A program made the translations under genes and the position numbers. Of a DNA stretch of 64,000 nucleotides, positions 7,349 through 15,853 are shown piece after piece (position 1 is the first letter of the stretch; the number at the start of each line of letters is the position of its first letter). The stretch lies in the NCBI GenBank assembly GCA_963711725.1, contig CAVQFO010000027.1:1-64000 (forward strand), in the 5' to 3' direction. The notes under the pieces are model-generated. The model made no database searches and had not been told where the DNA came from. It was given only the letters and a program-made list of their open reading frames with translations. Source of the DNA: CAVQFO01 sp963711725. GTDB lineage: Bacteria; Pseudomonadota; Gammaproteobacteria; Nitrococcales; Aquisalimonadaceae.

Positions 7349-8056
7349 ATGAACCGACGATCCGGCCCCGACCTGGAGCAGATCCGAACCGCGCTGGGGC
7401 AACGCGACCTCACCGATCCCGCCCAGGGCGAACATCCCCTGCAGCGCCTGATTGAGGACATCCACGAAGGGCTGGCGCGACACTGGAACTGTGCGCGACA
7501 GGTCTACCGCGGCGCGCCGGTGATCGCGGCGCCGCCGGAAGGCCCCCACATCGCCGATTCCGGCCCGACCCTGGGCCTGCGACAGTCCATGACGGCGCAT
7601 CTGCCCGCGCTTGTGGGCTCTCTGGCCTACGATCCGCCCGACGACCTGCTGATGGTCTTGCCGGGCCGGGTCCATGACGCCGGCGGAAGCCACCACGAGA
7701 TGGTGCTGCTTCGACTGGTCGATGGCCCCCTCGCCCCGCCGGTGCTGGCGGCCATGGCCGGTTCCGTGCGCCACTCCGCCGTCCCGGGAAGCCGCTATCG
7801 ATTGCTTTCCGCGAGCCACGCCGCCAGCGAGCGCGGCCTGCGACTGGACCTGCACCACGAAGGCAGGTGGAACACTGTGGCGAGTTGCACGCCGGTCGAT
7901 TCCTCGGAACTGGCCCGCCTGGGCCTGCGGGACACCGGCCATCACGCCGTGCGGATGGTCGTGCACCTGGATCGTCTGGCCGAGGTGGCCGGCATGTTCC
8001 ATGACATCGAAGACGCGCCGGATAAGGATGGTGGGCAGCGTTATGCCACTGCCTGA
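7349..8056 (+). CDS. Stand-alone PheS-like (phenylalanyl-tRNA synthetase alpha) protein
   Basis: 235 residues, much shorter than PheS (about 330-340) and lacking its N-terminal coiled coil. Three stretches align by eye with the class II catalytic core of PheS. HPLQRLIEDI (29-38) matches the start of the core. PGRVHDAGGSHHEMV (105-119) matches the motif 2 region PGRVYR..THSPMFHQ. EGRWNTVASCTPVDSSELA (171-189), plus HAVRMVVHLDRLAEV (199-213), matches GRWLEVLGCGMVHP and FGMGLDRLAML of motif 3. Key residues differ: the motif 2 Arg is Asp and the FHQ-x-EG signature is replaced, whereas the motif 3 Arg (LDRLA) stays. It may be a biosynthetic or regulatory synthetase paralogue rather than a tRNA ligase. 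No PheT gene is nearby. Expression is probably set by the upstream attenuator. Confidence 0.62.
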   Translation: MNRRSGPDLEQIRTALGQRDLTDPAQGEHPLQRLIEDIHEGLARHWNCARQVYRGAPVIAAPPEGPHIADSGPTLGLRQSMTAHLPALVGSLAYDPPDDLLMVLPGRVHDAGGSHHEMVLLRLVDGPLAPPVLAAMAGSVRHSAVPGSRYRLLSASHAASERGLRLDLHHEGRWNTVASCTPVDSSELARLGLRDTGHHAVRMVVHLDRLAEVAGMFHDIEDAPDKDGGQRYATA

Positions 8057-8139
8057 GTGTGCGCAGTCGGGTGGTGAGTTCCGCTACGCTCTACCCATAT
8101 CTGGCCTAAACGGGGGTGGCTAGGGCGCAGCGAAGCCCG

Positions 8140-9084
8140 TCAATCAGCCTCACGCCGAAGCCGGGAGCGGGGTGGCTCCGGAACCGGCACGGTGTACACC
8201 GAGAATTCCGCCTCCGGCTGCAGGGTGGAGTGATTGATTCCCCAGTTCTCGCGGAGCTTAAGCTCCATCGCTGCCAGCAGTTCGGGCCACTGCTGCATGT
8301 CCCGAACCCGGACGTGGGCGGACAGGGAATAGACCTCCGAGGACAAGGTCCAGATATGCAGGTCGTGCACTTCCGCGACGCCCGGTGTTTCCGCCAAGGC
8401 CCGCCCCACTTCGGCCATGTTGATGTGCCCCGGCACGCCTTCCATGACGATGTGAATCGCCTCCTGCAGGAGCCGCAGGCTGGAGACCAGGATCAGCACG
8501 CCGATCACCACAGATAGAATGGGATCGATGGGTGTCCAGCCCGTGAAATAGACCACCGCGCCGGCCACCAGCGCGGCCACGGAACCCAGCAGATCGCCCA
8601 GTACGTGCAGGAGCGCACCGCGTGTGTTCAGATTCTGCTCACCGCTGTGCAGTACCCAGGCCACCGCGATATTCACAAGCAGACCGATAAAAGCCACCAA
8701 CATCACCGTGCCGCCGTTCACCGGCTCCGGATGCTCGAGCCGCCCCACGGCTTCGTAGGTGATCCCCACCACCACCGCGACCATGAACACGGCGTTGAAC
8801 AACGCGCCGATGACTTCCGCGCGCTGAAGGCCGAAGGAATGCTTGCGAGTGGGCGGCTGGCGGCTGATCCAGGCAGCCAAGGCGCCCAGGCCGAGCGCGG
8901 TGGAGTCCGTAATCATGTGACCGGCATCGCCCATGAGTGCGAGAGAACCGCTGAGCCAGCCGCCGATCGCCTCTACCGCCGCGAATCCGGTTGTGAAAAC
9001 CAGCGCCCAGATCAAGACCTTGCCGCTGGAATGCCCGCCGTGGTCATGTCCGTGATCGCCGTGAGCGTGGGAATGCTGGGCCAT
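8140..9084 (-). CDS. Cation diffusion facilitator (Zn/Co/Cd exporter, ZitB/CzcD type)
   Basis: 314-residue inner-membrane antiporter. The His-rich N-terminus (HSHAHGDHGHDHGGH) is a metal-buffering tail. Six membrane helices run from about residue 24 to 205. The transport-site motifs are GDAGHMITDS (helix II) and HVLGDLLGS (helix V). A cytoplasmic ferredoxin-like C-terminal domain follows, with EVHDLHIWTLSSE. It lies one base after the stop of an ArsR-family repressor, making a two-gene metal-responsive operon. Zinc is the most likely metal given the His-rich tail, but cadmium or cobalt cannot be excluded. Confidence 0.93.
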   Translation of the reverse strand: MAQHSHAHGDHGHDHGGHSSGKVLIWALVFTTGFAAVEAIGGWLSGSLALMGDAGHMITDSTALGLGALAAWISRQPPTRKHSFGLQRAEVIGALFNAVFMVAVVVGITYEAVGRLEHPEPVNGGTVMLVAFIGLLVNIAVAWVLHSGEQNLNTRGALLHVLGDLLGSVAALVAGAVVYFTGWTPIDPILSVVIGVLILVSSLRLLQEAIHIVMEGVPGHINMAEVGRALAETPGVAEVHDLHIWTLSSEVYSLSAHVRVRDMQQWPELLAAMELKLRENWGINHSTLQPEAEFSVYTVPVPEPPRSRLRREAD

Positions 9085-9085
9085 A

Positions 9086-9391
9086 TCAGTCTTCGTCCTC
9101 GTCCATGTGTTCGGTCATGTCCATGAGCATGCTGCGGACGTGCTCGTCGGCCGCTGCATAGAACACCTGCCGGCCCTGGCGCTCGGAGCGCACCAGCCTG
9201 GCCGCCTTGAGCAGCCGCAAGTGATGGCTGACCAGGGAAGCGGAAAGCTCCAGGCGGTCGGCCAGATCCTGCACGCTGACGGCCTCGTCCAGGCAGGTGT
9301 GTACCAGCCGCAAGCGGTTGGCGTCTCCCAACAAATGGAAGATTTCCGCAAGCTGGGTCGCCTGGTCCCGGGTCAGTTCTCGCTGTGACAT
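9086..9391 (-). CDS. ArsR/SmtB-family metal-responsive repressor
   Basis: 101 residues from ATG 9391; the longer reading from TTG 9430 would run through the operator. The winged helix-turn-helix includes LADRLELSASLVSHHLRLLKAARLV and the beta-wing ERQGRQVFYAA. The C-terminal helix carries acidic and His residues (DEHVRSMLMDMTEHMDEDED) as in the alpha-5 metal sites of SmtB/CzrA/NmtR proteins. Its position directly upstream of a cation exporter supports zinc or related divalent-metal sensing with derepression of both genes. Confidence 0.9.
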   Translation of the reverse strand: MSQRELTRDQATQLAEIFHLLGDANRLRLVHTCLDEAVSVQDLADRLELSASLVSHHLRLLKAARLVRSERQGRQVFYAAADEHVRSMLMDMTEHMDEDED

Positions 9392-9402
9392 CGGCCGCCT
9401 CA

Positions 9403-9438
9403 CTATTCCAACCTTTGAATAGATTTTCAATTATTCAA
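9403..9438. promoter_or_regulatory. AT-rich overlapping inverted repeats, candidate ArsR-family operator
   Basis: Upstream of the repressor, CTATTC (9403-9408) pairs with GAATAG (9417-9422). TTGAAT (9415-9420) pairs with ATTCAA (9433-9438). AT-rich imperfect palindromes just before the start codon are usual for SmtB-type autorepression. The site also lies upstream of the divergent gene at 9481, which might therefore share control. Confidence 0.5.
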
Positions 9439-9480
9439 TTGATACAGTCAACCGGGGAACGATAAAAAGAGACGGGCACA

Positions 9481-10581
9481 ATGAATCGGGACGCCATAGT
9501 TATCCTTGGGGGATACGGCAAGGCCGGCCGGCACGTCGCGGAACTCGTGCTCGAGAGCGGAACGGCCACGCAAGTCGTGATCGCAGGCCGCAATCACGGA
9601 AAAGCCCAGGCCGTGGCCCAACACTTGAATCAACGGCACGGCAAAGGCCAGGCGCGCGCGGCCACCGCCGATATCGAAGACACGGCGTCGCTGCGCCGCA
9701 CGTTCGCCGAGGGGCGGGTCGCGGTGGTCTGCGTACCCTATTCCGGCCAGGCCGCCAACGTGATCGGTGCGGCCGTGGACGCCGGCGTCGACTACGTTGA
9801 CCTCAACGGCGACGACGGCAAGTACCGCATCCTGCGGGAACTGGACGCCGACGTGCGCCGGTCGGGGCGTGTTTTCATCAGCGAGGCGGGCATCATCCCC
9901 GGTTGCCCGGCCGCGCTGGCGATCGCGGCGGGGCAAGAGCTGGAGCAAGTCGACTCCGTCGTCATCAACTCACTGATGCGGGACCCCGGATACCACCGGG
10001 CGGGCTCTACGATCTGGTATCCCACCTGGCGCGCACGCCACGGGTTTTCCGCAATGGCCGGTGGCGCAAGAGCTCCGTGTTCTCTGGCCCGACGTCTCGC
10101 CTTCGGTGCGCCGTACCAGCCGGCGCTCGGCATTCCCGTCGAACTGGCGGAACTGGCGGGGGTACCGGAACGCCTGGGCCTGCGTGATCTCGCCCTCTAC
10201 CAGGCAGGCCTGAACCCGGCGCTGGATACCCTGGCGGTGATCTGGAAGATGCTCGGACTGAGCCGAAGCGCGGCGGGCGTGCGCCTGGGGGTCAAGACGT
10301 TTGCTTGGGCGAACCGCTTCTTTACCCGCCCGCCACTGGGCGGAGCGATTCGCGTCGAGGCGCGGGGGCACGAGGGCGGTATCCGCATCGATGCCAGCCA
10401 CCCCGATCTGTACACCGCGACCGCCATCCCCGTGGTTGCAACGGTACAGCAGATTCTGGCGGGCGAGATTGTGGAAACCGGTGCGCGCTTCATGGGCCAC
10501 GCGGTCGATGCCGGTCGGTTCCTGGAACAGCTCCGGGCGCTGGGCATGGCGATTGAGGTGGAGCGGATGGGTAAAGGGTGA
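9481..10581 (+). CDS. Saccharopine dehydrogenase-like NAD(P)-binding protein
   Basis: 366 residues. The N-terminal Rossmann fold opens with IVILGGYGKAGRHVAELV (residues 6-23), then VVIAGRN and an acidic-rich ADIEDTASLR segment, as in the saccharopine dehydrogenase/homospermidine synthase superfamily. A central AGIIPGCPAALA motif (about 138-149) is typical of this group. Members include carotenoid cis-trans and short enoyl reductases as well as lysine-pathway enzymes, so the true substrate is unknown. It is divergent from the metal-export operon and has no obvious partner downstream. Confidence 0.78.
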   Translation: MNRDAIVILGGYGKAGRHVAELVLESGTATQVVIAGRNHGKAQAVAQHLNQRHGKGQARAATADIEDTASLRRTFAEGRVAVVCVPYSGQAANVIGAAVDAGVDYVDLNGDDGKYRILRELDADVRRSGRVFISEAGIIPGCPAALAIAAGQELEQVDSVVINSLMRDPGYHRAGSTIWYPTWRARHGFSAMAGGARAPCSLARRLAFGAPYQPALGIPVELAELAGVPERLGLRDLALYQAGLNPALDTLAVIWKMLGLSRSAAGVRLGVKTFAWANRFFTRPPLGGAIRVEARGHEGGIRIDASHPDLYTATAIPVVATVQQILAGEIVETGARFMGHAVDAGRFLEQLRALGMAIEVERMGKG

Positions 10582-10622
10582 TCCGGTAGTTGTGCCTGAG
10601 CCGTCAAACAGGCGGAAGGCTG

Positions 10623-10692
10623 TTCGCGGCGATGAGCGCCGCTCCTACAAGAGACCGCCCTTCCCAGTAGGAGCGGCGCTCATCGCCGCGAA
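10623..10692. repeat. REP-type palindrome (GTAGGAGCGGCGCTCATCGC), copy 1
   Basis: The left arm TTCGCGGCGATGAGCGCCGC...CTAC (10623-10648) and right arm (10667-10692) are perfect 26-base complements around an 18-base loop. The sequence resembles the GTAGGAGCGG-type REPs common in Pseudomonas and relatives. Further copies are at 37233-37301 and 49062-49131. Confidence 0.92.
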
Positions 10693-10732
10693 GAACCGAC
10701 GGCCAGAGAACCATCACGAAGCAGGAGCGCAC

Positions 10733-10780
10733 AAAAAAAACGGGCCGGCTCGATCCCGGTGGACGAGATGCGGCCGGCCC
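10733..10780 (-). terminator. Intrinsic terminator of the Liv-type operon
   Basis: Read on the minus strand, GGGCCGGCCGC pairs with GAGCCGGCCC, and a run of eight T follows (eight A at 10733-10740 on the plus strand). It lies about 70 bases after the stop of the last ABC ATPase gene, so it closes that operon. Confidence 0.8.
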
Positions 10781-10847
10781 AACCCCCTTGGCAGGAACTG
10801 AAACCTGCGCTCTGCTCTTTTCCCCGCAGCCGGGTGCGGGAGATCGC

Positions 10848-11546
10848 TTAAACGCCCAGATAGTTGTGCATGATCTCCGGGTTTTCATGGAGATCAGCGG
10901 GCGTGCCCTCGTAGACCATGTGGCCGTTGTTGATGATGTAGCAGCGGTGGGCGATGCTCAGCGCCGCGGCCACGTTCTGCTCCACGATCACGATGGTGCG
11001 GCCCTCCTCGGCGAGCTTCTTGGCCACGCCCAGGAGATCCTTGACGATCAGCGGGGCCAGACCCTCGAACGGCTCGTCGAGCAGGATCAGCTTGGCGTCA
11101 CGAATCAGCGCCCGGGCGATGGCGAGCATCTGCTGCTCGCCGCCGGAGAGATCCGTGCCGCGGCTGCGCTTGCGCTCGGCAAGCCTCGGGAAATATTCGT
11201 AGATCTTCTCCAGGGTCCAGGCGTTTTCCTCGGTCAGCCCGGCGAGGATCAGGTTCTCTTCCACGTTGAGACTGCCGAAGATGCGCCGCTCTTCGGGCAC
11301 CAGCTGCAGGCCCAGGCGGGCCACCTCATAAGGCGGATGGCTCTGGATCTCCTTGCCGTCGAAACGGATGGTGCCCTGGCGCGGACGCACCGCGCCCATA
11401 ATGGACTTGAGCGTAGTGCTCTTGCCCGCACCGTTGCGCCCCAGCAGCGCCACCACTTCGTTCTTCTCCACCTTCATCGAGATGTCGAACAGCACGTGGG
11501 AGTCGCCGTAGTAGGTGTTGACCTTGTCGAGTTCGAGCATGCTCAT
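10848..11546 (-). CDS. livF: Branched-chain amino acid/amide ABC transporter ATPase (LivF type)
   Basis: 232 residues with Walker A GRNGAGKST (about 36-44), signature LSGGEQQMLAIARAL (about 134-148) and Walker B LILLDEPFEGLAP. The spacing MLELDKVNTYYGDSHVLFD is characteristic of LivF. It pairs with the LivG half of the fused upstream protein to form the ATPase dimer. It overlaps that gene by 4 bases and is the last gene before the terminator at 10733. The substrate class (branched-chain amino acids, urea or short amides) is not resolved. Confidence 0.92.
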   Translation of the reverse strand: MSMLELDKVNTYYGDSHVLFDISMKVEKNEVVALLGRNGAGKSTTLKSIMGAVRPRQGTIRFDGKEIQSHPPYEVARLGLQLVPEERRIFGSLNVEENLILAGLTEENAWTLEKIYEYFPRLAERKRSRGTDLSGGEQQMLAIARALIRDAKLILLDEPFEGLAPLIVKDLLGVAKKLAEEGRTIVIVEQNVAAALSIAHRCYIINNGHMVYEGTPADLHENPEIMHNYLGV

Positions 11547-13540
11547 GCTTCTTCCATCCCTCCGAGGTAGGCTTCCTGGACGCGGGTGTCGGCCTTGATC
11601 TCGTCCGGCGTACCCTCGGTTAGCAGCCGCCCTTCGTAGAGCACGCTGATGTATTCGGCCAGCTCGAAGATCGCATCCATGTCGTGCTCGACGATAACCA
11701 GCGTGCGGCCCGCGCGAACTTCCTTGAGCAGCTTGACGGTATCGGCGCGCTCGGCCGGGCTCATGCCGGCCAGCGGCTCGTCGAGCAGCAGCACGTTGGG
11801 CGAGTTGGCCAGCGCCAGCCCGATCTCAAGCCGCCGCTTCTCGCCGTAGGCCAGTTCCGTGACCGGCGTGTCGCCGCGGCGCTCGAGATTCACCATCTCC
11901 ATGGTGGAGACGATGTGCTCGTTGAGTCCCCGCACCTTGCCCAGGCCCTTGAGCATGTCCGGACGGAACTCGCCGCGGATACGCGCCAACACTGGTATGG
12001 CCAGGTTCTCGCGCACCGTGAGCTTGGAGAAGAGCTGGTTGATCTGGTAGCTCTTGCTCATGCCCAGCTGCGAGACCGCGGTCACGCCCAACCCGGTGAT
12101 CTTGGCCCCGTGCAGGAACACATCGCCCTCGGTGGAATCGATCTCGCCGGCCAGCATCTTGAAGAAGGTGGACTTGCCGGCGCCGTTGGGGCCGATGATC
12201 GCCCGCAACTGGCCCTCGGGGATCTTCATGCTGACGTCGCGGTTGGCATATAGCCCGCCATAGCGTTTGGTCAGATGCCGGCATTCCAGAGCCGGCGCGG
12301 TGCCGTCACCCGGCACGGGCACGATCCAGGGGTTGGCCGTGGGCGTGCCCTCGATCACCCGATCCTCTTGGTCCGGCGTGCGATAACCCTCGGTGCCGGT
12401 GCCACCGTAGGAGCTGAACTCGTTGTTGGCGGCCTCCTGCTCGCGGGCCAGATCATTGGGTACGCCGCCGGCCAGGGCGTGGCGGCCGCTGATCGCCGCC
12501 GAGGGCTCCAGATCATCCTGTTCCTGCTGCCGATCCGAGGCCCTTTGCGCGCGTGCCCGGTTCTGCGCCCAGTGGAGCAACTCACCGATGATGCCGCGGC
12601 GGAAAGCGGTGATCAGGATCACGAAGACCAGCCCCAGGCCCAGCTTCCAGGCTGCGCCCACGTAGGGTACGGTCTGCAGCACGTCCCTGAGCCAGATCCA
12701 GATGGCCGAACCCAGCAACGGGCCGAACAGCGTACCGGCCCCGCCGATCACGGTGGACATGACCAACTGGCCCGAAGTCGCGAAGGACAGCGCATCCGGC
12801 GGCATGTAGGCCTGGAACATACCGAGCAGCCCGCCAGCTACGCCGGCGTAGGCCGCCGCGATGGTGAACGCCGCCAAGCGGTACTTCTTCACCGAGTGCC
12901 CGGTAGCCAGTGCCCGCGGCGAGTTGTCGCGCAGCGCAGTGAGCACCTGCCCGAACGGCGAGAGCACGATGCGGTGGGCGATAACGTAGCCGATAAAGAA
13001 GAACGCGGCCACGAAGGCGTACATCTCCCAGCCGGAGCCGACGTTCCATACCCAGCTGCCGACGCCAACCATCGGCGCGGGCACGCCCGACAAACCATTC
13101 TCACCGCCGGTGAACGCCGAAAGCGGTGAAAGCTCCAGGAAGTGGAACATTTCGGCGAACGCCACCGTGATCATGGCGAAGTAGATGCCGCTGCGGCGCA
13201 GGGTGAAGACGCCCACCACCACGCCCGTCACGGTGGCCGCCAGCGTGCCGATCAACATCGCCAGCAGCGTGTTGTGGATGCCGCCGTTGATCAGCAGGTA
13301 GGAGGTGACGAATCCGCCAACGCCGTAGAAGGCGGCCTGACCGAAGGACAGCAGCCCCGTGAAGCCGAACAGGATATCGAAGCCCAGGCCGAACAACCCC
13401 CAGATCAGCACCCGGGTACCCACATCCGAGCCGACGCCGACCAGCGGAAGCACCCAGGGGCACGCGAGCAACGCGATCAGGGTAATCAGCTCCGGAACCC
13501 AGGGTCGCGTGTTTCTTGAACTCAGTAGTTTGAGAATCAT
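11543..13540 (-). CDS. Fused LivM permease - LivG ATPase of HAAT-family ABC importer
   Basis: 665 residues joining two proteins that are usually separate. Residues about 1-325 are a LivM-type permease with multiple membrane helices (for example LLSFGQAAFYGVGGFVTS) and the cytoplasmic coupling motif DNSPRALATG. A hydrophilic linker of about 100 residues (325-425), rich in Glu, Gln and Ala, follows. Residues about 425-665 are LivG with Walker A GPNGAGKST, signature LAYGEKRRLEIGLAL and Walker B VLLLDEPLAGMSP. No frameshift is needed to read through. It overlaps the LivH-type gene upstream and the LivF gene downstream by 4 bases each, giving tight coupling. Confidence 0.92.
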   Translation of the reverse strand: MILKLLSSRNTRPWVPELITLIALLACPWVLPLVGVGSDVGTRVLIWGLFGLGFDILFGFTGLLSFGQAAFYGVGGFVTSYLLINGGIHNTLLAMLIGTLAATVTGVVVGVFTLRRSGIYFAMITVAFAEMFHFLELSPLSAFTGGENGLSGVPAPMVGVGSWVWNVGSGWEMYAFVAAFFFIGYVIAHRIVLSPFGQVLTALRDNSPRALATGHSVKKYRLAAFTIAAAYAGVAGGLLGMFQAYMPPDALSFATSGQLVMSTVIGGAGTLFGPLLGSAIWIWLRDVLQTVPYVGAAWKLGLGLVFVILITAFRRGIIGELLHWAQNRARAQRASDRQQEQDDLEPSAAISGRHALAGGVPNDLAREQEAANNEFSSYGGTGTEGYRTPDQEDRVIEGTPTANPWIVPVPGDGTAPALECRHLTKRYGGLYANRDVSMKIPEGQLRAIIGPNGAGKSTFFKMLAGEIDSTEGDVFLHGAKITGLGVTAVSQLGMSKSYQINQLFSKLTVRENLAIPVLARIRGEFRPDMLKGLGKVRGLNEHIVSTMEMVNLERRGDTPVTELAYGEKRRLEIGLALANSPNVLLLDEPLAGMSPAERADTVKLLKEVRAGRTLVIVEHDMDAIFELAEYISVLYEGRLLTEGTPDEIKADTRVQEAYLGGMEEA

Positions 13541-14418
13541 TGGCGGCCCTCAACACCGAACAGCCCCTGCGGACGAGTCGCCAGAATCAGCGCCATCACC
13601 GCAAAGAGCATGACTTTGGAATAGGCGGGATTGATCATCGACGTCAGACTGATGATCTCGCCAGCCACCAGGCCGCCGACCACCGCCCCGGGGAACGACC
13701 CCACGCCGCCGATCACCACCACCACGAAACACTCGATGAGAATCTCGTCCCCCATCTCCGGGGTCACCGCCACCAGAGGTGAGTTGATCACGCCGGCAAA
13801 ACCCGCCGCCATGGCACCGATACCGAACACCAGCAGGAACACCCGATAGACGTTGATGCCCAGCATGTTCACCATGAGGCTGTCTTCGATACCCGCGCGC
13901 ACGATCATACCGATGCGGGTCTTGTAGAGAATGAGATAGAGAGCGAGCAACACCACCGCGACGATGACCATCACCTGCACGCGGTAGGTGGGGTAGAACA
14001 GGGACCCCAGCTTGGTAATTCCCTCGCCCCAGCTCGGCACACTCACCCGCTGGCTGATGCCGCCGAAGAACAGGCGAACCAGCTCCACGAGGATGATGCC
14101 GATGCCGAAGGTAACCAGAATCTGGTCCTCGTCCGGACGCTTGTAGTAATAGCGGATGATCACCCGCTCCATGATCAGGCCCACGATCAAGGCCCCGCCC
14201 ATGCCGCCGATCATGGCCAGCACAAACGATCCGGTGGAGTCGAGGACCACGTATCCGGCGTAGGCGCCCACCATGAACAGCGCACCATGAGCCAGGTTCA
14301 GCACGCCCAGCGTGCCGTAAATAATGGTCAGACCCGCGCTGATCAACGCCAGCAGCAGACCCAACGCCAACCCGTTGAAGAGCTGGGACAGGAACAAGGG
14401 AAGACTGGGCATACTCAA
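13537..14418 (-). CDS. livH: Branched-chain amino acid/amide ABC transporter permease (LivH type)
   Basis: 293 residues and about eight membrane helices. LivH hallmarks are the N-terminal LFNGLALGLLLALISAGLTIIYGTLGVLNLAHG and the loop RAGIEDSLMVNMLGINVYRVF. It forms the translocation channel with the LivM half of the fused protein. Its start lies 76 bases after the binding-protein stop, a gap that contains a stable hairpin at 14457-14479; its stop overlaps the next gene. Confidence 0.93.
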   Translation of the reverse strand: MSMPSLPLFLSQLFNGLALGLLLALISAGLTIIYGTLGVLNLAHGALFMVGAYAGYVVLDSTGSFVLAMIGGMGGALIVGLIMERVIIRYYYKRPDEDQILVTFGIGIILVELVRLFFGGISQRVSVPSWGEGITKLGSLFYPTYRVQVMVIVAVVLLALYLILYKTRIGMIVRAGIEDSLMVNMLGINVYRVFLLVFGIGAMAAGFAGVINSPLVAVTPEMGDEILIECFVVVVIGGVGSFPGAVVGGLVAGEIISLTSMINPAYSKVMLFAVMALILATRPQGLFGVEGRQ

Positions 14419-14456
14419 GGTAATCGCCTCCGTCGGTTAACCACTGGTTCGAGGTA

Positions 14457-14479
14457 AGGGGCGGCCGTTGGCCGCCCCT
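14457..14479 (-). promoter_or_regulatory. Intercistronic hairpin between binding protein and permease genes
   Basis: AGGGGCGGCC pairs with GGCCGCCCCT across a three-base loop. There is no T-run, so it is unlikely to be a full terminator. Such hairpins after a binding-protein gene often stabilise the upstream message and give more binding protein than permease. Confidence 0.55.
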
Positions 14480-14494
14480 CGCAACGACCAGACC

Positions 14495-15853
14495 TTAGGT
14501 ATAGGGCCCCAGCTTGCAGCCGAAGTGATCCGCCGGGGGCATCACGTCGGGCCCGGGCACGGATTCCACGATGTCGTAGTAGTCGTCCTTGTTCTTCATA
14601 TCCTTCGGGTTCTTGCCCCGGATGATGAACACAGGGCGCACCAGCTGGTGGTCCTCGGGACGCCACCATACCTCGCCGATATCGGTCTTGCGGTGGACGC
14701 CGGCCTCATAGGCCTTGACCACACTCGGCGGATGGAAGGTGCCGGCACGCTGTACTGAATCCACCCACAGCGCCGTTTGCAGATAGGCGATGTGCGCGGA
14801 CCAGCCCGGCTTGCGGCCGAAGCGCTTCTCGAAGTCGGTGACGAACATCTTGGCCATGTCGTTCTTGTCGGCCAGGGTCCACCAGAACTCGGTGGTGGCG
14901 TAAACGCCTTCCATCATATCCGCGCCGACTTCCTCGGCCAGGAACGGAGCCGCGTAGGGCACGACCAGGGTCATCTTGTCCATCAGGCCGAACTGCTTGG
15001 CCTGCTTGATGGAGGTAACCGCGTCGCGGCCGAAGCAGATGTTGACCAGCACGTCCGCACCGCTGTTGGCGATGTTCAGCAGATAGGTGCTGAAATCGGA
15101 GGTGCCCAGCGGCGGAAGCTGGTTGCTGACCGTGGTCCAGCCCTGGGCTTCGGTGAACTCCTTCATGGAGTTGTAGACCGAATGACCGTAGGTGTAGTCA
15201 GGGGTCAGATAGGCGACCTTCTTGCCCTCGCCCAGCGCCTTCTTGATTACCGGCGCCAGGGCCTTGGAGGCCGTGTAGGCGTAGTGACAAGCGCGGAAGC
15301 TGTAGCGCTGACAGTCCTTGCCGGTGGTGGCGTTGGAACCCGTGATGGCACCCAGGTAGATGGTCTTCTCCCGGTCGCAGAGCTTGCCGCTGGCAATTGC
15401 CACGGCGGAACTCACGCTGCCGGTGACCATCATGGCCTTGTTGTCGCTCAGGAACTTGGAAATGTTCTGAACGGCCACGTTCGGGTTGGTCTGGTTGTCG
15501 GCGACACCGTACTCGACCTTCTTGCCGAGAACACCCTTCTTGAAGCCGGGGGCGTAGGCCGCGATTAGATCGTTGCCATTGTTGATGTGGTCAATGGCCA
15601 TTTGATAGCCCTTGATCTCATCTTCGCCCTGGGCGGAGTAAGGCCCCGTCCTGGGCACGCTGATCCCGACGAAACAAGAATTGCCCGCCACACCGGCCGG
15701 GAAGTTCCCGATCGGCGAGTGCTCGGCAGCCATCGCCGCCCGGCCCAAAGCGCCGGAGAGCATCAGGCCGCCGGCGGCGCCGGCACCGGTTTTCAGGAAA
15801 TCGCGGCGGCTGAAGCCGTTCCCGCTTTCTGGCGCGTCTTTCTTGTCGGTCAT
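14495..15853 (-). CDS. Tat-exported substrate-binding protein of Liv/amide-type ABC importer
   Basis: 452 residues. The twin-arginine signal FSRRDFLKTGAGAAGGL (about 14-30) ends near residue 45 (AAMAAEHS), so the folded protein is exported by Tat. The mature part is a type I periplasmic binding protein of the Peripla_BP_6/LivJ class (VGISVPRTGPYSAQGEDEI, DNQTNPNVAVQNI). It has a strong GGAGG ribosome site and its ATG overlaps the stop of a small upstream ORF. It is followed by the LivH, LivM-LivG and LivF subunits. The ligand is probably an amino acid, urea or short-chain amide. Confidence 0.92.
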   Translation of the reverse strand: MTDKKDAPESGNGFSRRDFLKTGAGAAGGLMLSGALGRAAMAAEHSPIGNFPAGVAGNSCFVGISVPRTGPYSAQGEDEIKGYQMAIDHINNGNDLIAAYAPGFKKGVLGKKVEYGVADNQTNPNVAVQNISKFLSDNKAMMVTGSVSSAVAIASGKLCDREKTIYLGAITGSNATTGKDCQRYSFRACHYAYTASKALAPVIKKALGEGKKVAYLTPDYTYGHSVYNSMKEFTEAQGWTTVSNQLPPLGTSDFSTYLLNIANSGADVLVNICFGRDAVTSIKQAKQFGLMDKMTLVVPYAAPFLAEEVGADMMEGVYATTEFWWTLADKNDMAKMFVTDFEKRFGRKPGWSAHIAYLQTALWVDSVQRAGTFHPPSVVKAYEAGVHRKTDIGEVWWRPEDHQLVRPVFIIRGKNPKDMKNKDDYYDIVESVPGPDVMPPADHFGCKLGPYT

